From NCBI RefSeq assembly GCF_002760655.1, contig NZ_PDOC01000003.1, forward strand, positions 468,276-532,275: a DNA stretch of 64,000 nucleotides. The letters run 5' to 3'. A program made the translations under genes and the position numbers. Source of the stretch: Massilia eurypsychrophila. Its GTDB lineage: Bacteria; Pseudomonadota; Gammaproteobacteria; Burkholderiales; Burkholderiaceae_D. This document shows, one piece after another, positions 58,400-64,000 of the stretch; the stretch's first letter is position 1, and the number at the start of each line of letters is the position of its first letter. Under the pieces are notes generated by a model. That model saw only the letters and a program-made list of their open reading frames with translations, ran no database searches and had not been told where the DNA came from.

Positions 58400-60736
58400 C
58401 TAGTTGTCGGGCATCTGCTGCTGCGGCGCCGCCGCATCCTGCGGCTCGACGGGCGTCGGCGGCGCCGCCGGCACATCGATCGACTTGAACTCCGTGGTAT
58501 CGGCATATTCGGCGTAGATCCAGTCGTCGTCCTGGCGCAGCACGCCTTCCGGCGCGCGGCGCTCGAGTTCCGGGCGCTTGGCCAACGCGACGCGCATGTA
58601 GTCGATCCAGATCGGCATCGCCAGCGTGGCGCCGAACTCGCGTCCGCCGAGCGACTTGGGCTCGTCGAACCCCATCCACGCCACCGCCACCACGTTGGCG
58701 CCGTAACCGGCAAACCAGCCGTCCACCGCGTCGCTGGTGGTGCCGGTCTTGCCGGCGATGTCGCCGCGGCCGAGCTTTTGCGTGGCCGCCGCGCCGGTGC
58801 CGTAGCGGGTGACGTCGCGCAGCATGCTGTCGGTGACGAAAGCATTGCGCGCGTCGAGCACGCGGTTCTCTTCCTGGCCGGCGAGCGGCGCCTTGAACAC
58901 GTCGATCGGCACGCCGCGCGCATCCTCGATCTTGCTGATCAGGTAAGGCTTGACCTGGAAGCCGCCGTTGGCGAATACGGCGTAGGCGCCGGCCATCTGC
59001 AGCGGCGTGACCGCGCCGGTGCCAAGCGCCATCGTCAGGTTCGTCGGATGGCGCGCCGGGTCGAAGCCGAACTTGCCGAGGTAGGCGTGCATGGCCGGCA
59101 CCGTCACCGCGCGCAGCAGCCGCACCGATGCGATGTTTTTCGAGTGCGCCAGCGCGTAGCGCATCGTGATCGGGCCGTCGAACAGGCCGTCGTCGTTCTG
59201 CGGCGACCAGGTCCGGCCGGCGTCTTCGCCCGGCATGTCGAGCGGTGCGTCGAGGATGCGGGTGGCCGGCGAAAAGCCTTTTTCGAGCGACGACGAAAAC
59301 AGGAAGGGCTTGATCGCCGAGCCGGGCTGGCGCCAGGCTTGCGTCACGTGGTTGAACTTGTGCAGGTTGAAGTCGAAACCGCCGACCAGCGCACGGTAGG
59401 CGCCGGTGCCGGCATCGATCGAGACGAAGGCGGCCGCCACCTGCGGCAGCTGGACGATGCTCCACTTCTGGTTTTCCTGGCTGACCCGGACAATGGCGCC
59501 AGGCGCGATGCGCACCGCGTTTTTCGCGCCGGCCGACAATCCGGCGGCGGCAAATTTGAGGCCGGCGCCGGTGATTTCGATGGTGGCGCCGTCCACCGTC
59601 TCGGCCCGCACCAGCCTGGGCGAGGCCGCCAGCACCACCGCCGGCAGCAGGCCGTCGCTCGAGCGGCGCTTTTGCAGCGCCTCGTCGATGGCGTCATTGC
59701 GCTGCTGCGGATCGGCCGGCAGGTCGATGACCGCTTCCGGGCCGCGGTAGCCGTGGCGCTGGTCGTACGCCAGCACATTGCGCCGCATCGACTGGTAAGC
59801 GGCGTCCTGGTCGGCCTTGACGATGGTGGTGGTGACGACGATGCCCCGGGTGTACGCCTCTTCCTTGAGCTGCGCATACACCACCTGGCGCGCCAGTTCG
59901 GCGACGTATTCGGCGTGGGTGCCGAACTCCCGGCCCTTCTGGTTGATGCGCAGCGGCTCGTCCTGCGCCTGGCGGTACTGTGCTTCGGTGATGTAATCGA
60001 GCTCGCGCATGCTTTTCAGGACCAGCTGCTGGCGCTGGCGCGCCCGCTTCGGATTGGCGACCGGGTTGTGGCGGGCCGGGTTCTGCGGCAGGCCGGCCAG
60101 CATCGCCATCTCGGCCACCGACAGGCTGGCAAGCGGCTTGCCGAAGTAGGTTTGCGACGCGCTGCCGAAGCCGTAGGCGCGCTGGCCGAGATAGATCTGG
60201 TTCATGTACAGCTCGAGAATCTCGTCTTTCGACAGCTTGCCCTCGATCTTGTAGGCCAGCGCTACCTCATTGAGCTTGCGGCCGATGAGCTTTTCGCGCG
60301 ACAGGAAGAAATTGCGCGCCACCTGCATCGTGATGGTCGAGCCGCCCTGGCGAAAGCCGCCGCCGAGGTTCGACCTGACAGCGCCCATCGCGCGAATCCA
60401 GTCGATGCCGCCGTGTTCGTAAAAGCGCTTGTCCTCAATCGCCAGCACCGCCTTTTTCATCAGCGCCGGTACCTTGGCGATCGGGACGAAATCGCGGTGC
60501 TCCTCGCCGAACTCGCCGATCAGCACATGGTCTGCGGTGTAGATGCGCAGCGGGATCTTCGGCTGGTAGTCGGTGACGGCGTCGATCGATGGCACGTTCG
60601 GCAGCAGCGACGCCACGCCGTAGATGACGGCGCCGATGATCAGCAGGACGACGACGGCGGCCAGCAGGAAAAAACCGCGCGCCGTGCGGGGCCGCGTGTA
60701 TGGTGATGTCAAGGTCTGCTCTCCAGGTAAGGCCAT
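58400..60736 (-). CDS. mrcA: Penicillin-binding protein 1A (bifunctional)
   Basis: 778 residues. TM anchor about 20-45. The glycosyltransferase domain has LAIEDKRFYEHGGIDWIRAMGAV and GGSTITMQVARNFFLSREKLIGRKLNE with catalytic Glu residues. An OB-like insert follows (about 340-420). The transpeptidase domain has SAIKPF with Ser473, SKN in AHSKNIASVRL, and KTGTT. It polymerises glycan strands and cross-links peptide in the periplasm. It is one of the two major class A PBPs. Full length, all motifs intact. No comM-type or pilM genes, its common neighbours, are next to it here. Confidence 0.95.
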   Translation of the reverse strand: MALPGEQTLTSPYTRPRTARGFFLLAAVVVLLIIGAVIYGVASLLPNVPSIDAVTDYQPKIPLRIYTADHVLIGEFGEEHRDFVPIAKVPALMKKAVLAIEDKRFYEHGGIDWIRAMGAVRSNLGGGFRQGGSTITMQVARNFFLSREKLIGRKLNEVALAYKIEGKLSKDEILELYMNQIYLGQRAYGFGSASQTYFGKPLASLSVAEMAMLAGLPQNPARHNPVANPKRARQRQQLVLKSMRELDYITEAQYRQAQDEPLRINQKGREFGTHAEYVAELARQVVYAQLKEEAYTRGIVVTTTIVKADQDAAYQSMRRNVLAYDQRHGYRGPEAVIDLPADPQQRNDAIDEALQKRRSSDGLLPAVVLAASPRLVRAETVDGATIEITGAGLKFAAAGLSAGAKNAVRIAPGAIVRVSQENQKWSIVQLPQVAAAFVSIDAGTGAYRALVGGFDFNLHKFNHVTQAWRQPGSAIKPFLFSSSLEKGFSPATRILDAPLDMPGEDAGRTWSPQNDDGLFDGPITMRYALAHSKNIASVRLLRAVTVPAMHAYLGKFGFDPARHPTNLTMALGTGAVTPLQMAGAYAVFANGGFQVKPYLISKIEDARGVPIDVFKAPLAGQEENRVLDARNAFVTDSMLRDVTRYGTGAAATQKLGRGDIAGKTGTTSDAVDGWFAGYGANVVAVAWMGFDEPKSLGGREFGATLAMPIWIDYMRVALAKRPELERRAPEGVLRQDDDWIYAEYADTTEFKSIDVPAAPPTPVEPQDAAAPQQQMPDN

Positions 60737-60875
60737 ACCGGTAATGATGGCGATGCGCGGCTAATGATAAGCCGCTACCGGTTAAGCCAACCTTAAGCCA
60801 TAGTACTGCCGCGCGCCTAGTGCAATCAGCAAAGGCGCGCGGGGCGATACTTTCGAGTCCTTGACGGGGTACCGG

Positions 60876-61805
60876 TCAGACGTACGCCAGGTCGTGCCGG
60901 CGGATCAGGGTGTCGAGCCACTCGTCGCTGTGGCCGAAGCGGTAACCGAGCCTGGTGGCGCGGCCGGTGTCGACCATCAACTGCGACGGGAAGTCGAACG
61001 GGCTCAATTGACCGGCAGGGGCGGCGTTCTGCACCGGGATCGTCTTGACCGGTTCGTCCAGCGCCATGCCGACGCGCTGGTACAGGTCGAAGGCCGACAG
61101 CGCGCCGTCGCAGGCCGCGTTGACCGGGCCCTTGAAGTCCTGCGCCCCGGTCCACAGCAGGAAGTCGCTGACCGACTGCATCGACATGAACGAAGAGGCG
61201 GCGGCCGCATTCGAGTAGCGCAGCGGCGCCTGCTGGCGCACCAGGTCGACGTAGTGCGCGAGCCGGCCGGTGAAGTCTTCGGCGCCGGCCAGCACGTGGC
61301 CGATCCGCACCGTCACCACCGGCAGCGTGCCGTCGCGGTACAGGTAGGCTTCGGCCTGCAGTTTGCCCATCACGTAGCTTTCACAGGCCAGCCGCGCGTC
61401 ATGCCATGGGTAGCTCGTGTCGATCGGCTGCGCCAGCACCCTGGCCGCCGCTTCGGCGAAAGGCGCATCCTGACTGCCCAGCAGCGGGCGGTAGACGTCG
61501 ATGGTCGAGGACATGATGTAGCGTTTGACCTTGCCGGCAAAGACGCGCGCCGAAATGGCCGCGTCCACGGGGCTGTAGCACAACTGGTCATAAATGATGT
61601 CGTAGCCGGCCACGTTGGCGAAGGCGGCGCGCATGGCGGCTTCGTTCTGGCGGTCGACGCGGATACGCGCGATGCGGTTGCCGAATGGGTCGGACGTGCG
61701 GCCGCGGGTGGCGATGGTAACGCAGTGGCCGGCCTGGAGCAGGCGCTGGACCAGCAGTTTGCCGAAATAGCGGGTGCCGCCGATAACCAATATATTCTTG
61801 CGCAT
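60876..61805 (-). CDS. NAD-dependent epimerase/dehydratase family protein
   Basis: 309 residues, extended SDR. The dinucleotide-binding motif is LVIGGTRYFGKLLVQRLL (GxxxxxG type with a Thr), and the active-site tyrosine is in ACESYVMGKLQAEAY. VKRYIMSSTIDVYRP gives the Ser. The GGTRFxG start is typical of the atypical subgroup related to chloroplast RNA-binding proteins. Substrate unknown. Divergent from the LysR regulator across 104 bp, a common arrangement for a regulator and its target. Confidence 0.85.
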   Translation of the reverse strand: MRKNILVIGGTRYFGKLLVQRLLQAGHCVTIATRGRTSDPFGNRIARIRVDRQNEAAMRAAFANVAGYDIIYDQLCYSPVDAAISARVFAGKVKRYIMSSTIDVYRPLLGSQDAPFAEAAARVLAQPIDTSYPWHDARLACESYVMGKLQAEAYLYRDGTLPVVTVRIGHVLAGAEDFTGRLAHYVDLVRQQAPLRYSNAAAASSFMSMQSVSDFLLWTGAQDFKGPVNAACDGALSAFDLYQRVGMALDEPVKTIPVQNAAPAGQLSPFDFPSQLMVDTGRATRLGYRFGHSDEWLDTLIRRHDLAYV

Positions 61806-61909
61806 GGCGTTTCCTTGTCGAATCGGTTATATTTTCCTCCCGGCGCACAGAACCATCAAACGAGAAAAATTAAGCCCATGAGCAAGAAAAACTTACGCAT
61901 GACGCCGGC

Positions 61910-62812
61910 ATGAAGCCCTTGCGCAGTCTCTCCGGGCTGATCGACTTTGAATGCGCGGCGCGCTGGGGCAGTTTCAAGCTGGCCGCACAGGAGCTGCACA
62001 AGACGCCGGCGGCGATCAGCCAGCAGGTCAAGCACCTCGAGGAGACGGTCGGCTTCGCGCTGTTCATCCGCCATGCGCGCCACGTCGCGCTGACCGAGAA
62101 AGGCCACGAGCTGGCGATTACCGTGCGGCGCATGCTGGGCGACTTGCGTGCCAAGATCGGCGCGCTGCAGGAAGGCGACGAGGAATCGATCCTGCGCATA
62201 TCGACCACCCATTCGTTCGCCATCAAGTGGCTGGTGCCGCGCATGCACCGCTTCACCAAGCTCTATCCGGAGCTCGATATCCGCATCGATTCGAACGACG
62301 CGCCGGCCAACCTGGAAGACGACAGCACCGACGTGGCGGTGCGCTACGGACCGGTGTCCGATGGCGACCCGGCGTTGCTGTTTCGCGAGCGGCTCATCGC
62401 CGTCTACAGCCCGCACCTGCTGGCGCCCGGCCAGGCCGACCTGACCCTGGCCGACCTGCCGAATTTTCCGCTGCTGTACGAGAAGACGCCGGAATCGTGG
62501 CTGCAGCTGCTTAACGAGAACAAGGCGCTGAAAGGTAAATACGATTTCTCGCGCGGCTACAGCCATTGGGGCGTGCTGGCGCAGGCGGCGGTGGCCGGGC
62601 AGGGCATTGCGCTGGTGGCGTACGGGATCGCGTTCCAGGACATCCTGAAGGGGTCGCTCAGGCAGATCAACTGCAAGAGCGCGCCGTTCGGCAGCGGCTA
62701 CCGCTTCATGGTCAACCCGAACAAGGCGAGCATGACCAAGGTGCAGCGCTTTCGCGCCTGGCTGGTGGCCGAGATGGACGACATGCGGCTTGCCGGCGAG
62801 CCCATCGCCTAG
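61910..62812 (+). CDS. LysR-family regulator, GcvA-like
   Basis: 300 residues. The N-terminal HTH has FECAARWGSFKLAAQELHKTPAAISQQVKHLEETVGFALFIR, close to GcvA, followed by the substrate-binding domain (about 93-295). The only in-frame ATG is 61910, because a TAA lies at 61871-61873. A 12-codon frame at 61878-61913 overlaps the start (ATGA), so a leader peptide could couple translation. Divergent from the SDR gene; autoregulation and control of that gene are inferred. The stop is followed by a long palindrome. Confidence 0.9.
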   Translation: MKPLRSLSGLIDFECAARWGSFKLAAQELHKTPAAISQQVKHLEETVGFALFIRHARHVALTEKGHELAITVRRMLGDLRAKIGALQEGDEESILRISTTHSFAIKWLVPRMHRFTKLYPELDIRIDSNDAPANLEDDSTDVAVRYGPVSDGDPALLFRERLIAVYSPHLLAPGQADLTLADLPNFPLLYEKTPESWLQLLNENKALKGKYDFSRGYSHWGVLAQAAVAGQGIALVAYGIAFQDILKGSLRQINCKSAPFGSGYRFMVNPNKASMTKVQRFRAWLVAEMDDMRLAGEPIA

Positions 62813-62818
62813 AAAACG

Positions 62819-62872
62819 CTGGTGTCAGGTCTGACATCCGGACAAATGTCCGAATGTCAGACCTGACACCAG
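62819..62872. repeat. Long GTCAGACC palindrome, member 4
   Basis: Nineteen-base perfect arms begin CTGGTGTCAGGTCTGACAT and end with its complement, continuing inward as an imperfect TCCGGACA / TGTCCG stem. Total 54 bp. It lies seven bases after the LysR stop and about 16 bases from the group II intron boundary. It can act as a terminator-like hairpin; other members are at 16494, 19271 and 48129. Confidence 0.8.
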
Positions 62873-62930
62873 GACCAAGCGGAGATGGATCGGCATAGGG
62901 GACGGCCCAGATGGGCCGTTCCCCTGCCAC

Positions 62931-62962
62931 ACCACCCGGCATGCGGGTCCGCACCGGGCGGT
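62931..62962 (-). ncRNA. Group II intron domain V
   Basis: Read on the minus strand, a nine-pair helix (ACCGCCCGG / CCGGGTGGT, with one G-T) is followed by a two-base bulge and a four-pair helix (TGCG / CGCA) capped by GACC. This matches the domain V layout, 14 bases after the maturase stop. Confidence 0.75.
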
Positions 62963-62976
62963 TCGAGTAGTTGAGG

Positions 62977-64000
62977 TCAAGACAGACGAGGTACCCCCAT
63001 TCGGTCGAAATACGCGATAGTCATCACTGTTTTCAGTAGTTTGTCGCTGTTGCGCCACCAGCTGCGGCTGTTACCCGCAACTTGCTTTGCCACCGATGGT
63101 GCAGCCCCAAGTTTGAGCAACTCCCGATACATGGTTGTTCCGCGTTTCCAGTGCTTGAGCTGGATAGCCCGCAGCCTGTGACGCAGCCATTCATCGAGTC
63201 TGCGCCAAACCTTTGGGGTTTGCGCCAACTGGAAGTACACACTCCATCCCAGCATATAGGAACGGAGTCGTTCCACCGTTTCCGCCATGCTGCGCCCGCC
63301 GGAACGGCGGGTCAGCTCACGGATGCGCTGTTTGAACGTGTCCAGCGCCTTGTCGGCGACTTTGCGTTTGACTTCGCGTCCCGCTCCCACCCACAGGCTG
63401 TAACCAAGGAACTTGCGGCCGAAGACGCTCGCCACTGCGCTTTTGGTTTCGTTGACCACGAGGTGCAACTTGGCATAGCAACGCCGTAGCAGCGCCATCG
63501 CCCGCTCCCCCGCCCGCACGCTACGAACATAGATGTTCGCATCGTCGGCGTAACGCGCAAAGTGATGGCCGCGCCGTTCCAGTTCCTTGTCCACTTCGTC
63601 GAGCATCACGTTGGCCAGCAGCGGGCTCAAGGGACCACCTTGCGGCGTTCCCTCGTCCCGCGACTGCACCACGCCGCCATCCATGATGCCGCTGTTCAGA
63701 TAGGCACGGACCAATCGGATCACTCCGGCATCGTCAATGCGTTTCCGTAGACGGTCGATCAGGATGTCGTGGTTGACCCGGTCGAAGAATTTCGACAGGT
63801 CAACGTCCACCACGACTCTCAAACCAGACTGGACATACGTTTGAGCGGCTAGTACCGCGTCCTGCGCACGCCTGCCCGGACGGAAACCATAACTGTGCTC
63901 GCTAAATGTGGGATCAAGAATTGGTTGCAGCACTTGGAGCAGTGCTTGCTGGATCAGCCGATCCGTCACCGTCGGGATGCCAAGCTCGCGCTCGCCACCG
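62977..64000 (-). CDS. ltrA: Group II intron reverse transcriptase/maturase, N-terminus beyond right edge
   Basis: 341 codons visible; the frame is open to the right edge (GGERELGIPT precedes the first methionine-capable codon at 63969). RT motifs: SYGFRPGRRAQDAVLAA, VVDVDLSKFFDRVNHDIL, GTPQGGPLSPLLANVMLDEVDKEL, and ARYADDANIYV with the catalytic YADD. The maturase domain follows (RLRSYMLGWSVYFQLA, RRLDEWLRHRLRAIQLKHWKRG). No HNH endonuclease is seen at the C-terminus (ends RMGVPRLS). The protein splices and mobilises the intron. Class assignment would need the full RNA. Confidence 0.93.
   Translation of the reverse strand, partial: GGERELGIPTVTDRLIQQALLQVLQPILDPTFSEHSYGFRPGRRAQDAVLAAQTYVQSGLRVVVDVDLSKFFDRVNHDILIDRLRKRIDDAGVIRLVRAYLNSGIMDGGVVQSRDEGTPQGGPLSPLLANVMLDEVDKELERRGHHFARYADDANIYVRSVRAGERAMALLRRCYAKLHLVVNETKSAVASVFGRKFLGYSLWVGAGREVKRKVADKALDTFKQRIRELTRRSGGRSMAETVERLRSYMLGWSVYFQLAQTPKVWRRLDEWLRHRLRAIQLKHWKRGTTMYRELLKLGAAPSVAKQVAGNSRSWWRNSDKLLKTVMTIAYFDRMGVPRLS

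Larger units (their letters stand above)
62889..64000 (-). mobile_element. Group II intron, 3' part (5' part beyond right edge)
   Basis: On the minus strand it holds the maturase frame, domain V (62931-62962), a domain VI-like hairpin (62898-62924) and a 3' end predicted near 62889 (tail CTATGCCGAT). The 5' domains and the start of the maturase lie beyond the right edge. The 3' exon is about 16 bp from the long palindrome. Confidence 0.8.

Overview
The window is GC-rich chromosomal DNA from a betaproteobacterium, most likely of the Oxalobacteraceae (Massilia/Duganella/Telluria-like). The evidence is the class I PHA synthase plus PhaR pair, a PEP-CTERM protein with its own sigma-54-type promoter, the branched-chain amino acid ABC transporter with fused permease-ATPase, CheV, BamD/RluD/PgeF in the usual order, and intergenic GTCAGACC-type palindromes. 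No rRNA, tRNA or CRISPR array was seen. Species-level identity cannot be read from the sequence alone.

Layout. 1-1.3 kb: end of a minus-strand operon (histidine phosphatase, ACAD10-type phosphotransferase cut by the left edge). 1.4-5 kb: CHASE2 membrane protein, small exported SH3-like protein and M48 metalloprotease lipoprotein, probably one envelope operon. 5.1-7.7 kb: a broken Ser/Thr kinase-Cache gene (in-frame TAG, lost 3' end) joined to remnants of other coding DNA. 8-12.3 kb: asparaginase, an HD-GYP protein lacking its HD pair, a decayed piece of an aminotransferase gene, two small membrane proteins and the intact aminotransferase. 12.4-22 kb: PIN protein, yaaA, bamD, rluD, pgeF, phaC, phaR, rimO and a cystathionine beta-lyase.

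22-33 kb: a PAS hybrid kinase/response regulator pair faces yjcH-actP across a spacer with a strong dyad. actP is followed by acyl-CoA synthetase, MaoC hydratase, etfB, etfA and acyl-CoA dehydrogenase, all on the plus strand with short gaps. This reads as an import-and-oxidise module for a carboxylate. 33-38.8 kb: cheV, a DUF4870-like protein, trxC, a DUF72 protein, an unknown protein and a second hybrid kinase. 38.9-44.7 kb: livK-livH-livMG-livF plus an EamA exporter. 45.4-48.1 kb: a minimal ethanolamine lyase operon (GNAT, eutB, eutC). 48.2-52.5 kb: serB and mfd. 52.5-62.8 kb: PEP-CTERM protein, HDOD and 5'-nucleotidase pair, CPBP protease, OPT transporter, PBP1A, epimerase and a GcvA-like LysR regulator. 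The right edge is a group II intron (maturase and domain V) inserted about 16 nt from a long palindromic repeat.

Most of the window is ordinary core metabolism and envelope biology. I do not see a clear undescribed defence or mobile system. The best candidates for new biology are the CHASE2/SH3/M48 operon, the actP-linked acyl-CoA module with its dyad operator, the palindrome family that recurs at gene ends, and the sigma-54/dyad control of the PEP-CTERM gene. The scars at 5.1-7.7 kb, 9.98-10.24 kb and 32.8-32.9 kb record gene decay. Domain assignments rest on motif recognition by eye; no database search was run.
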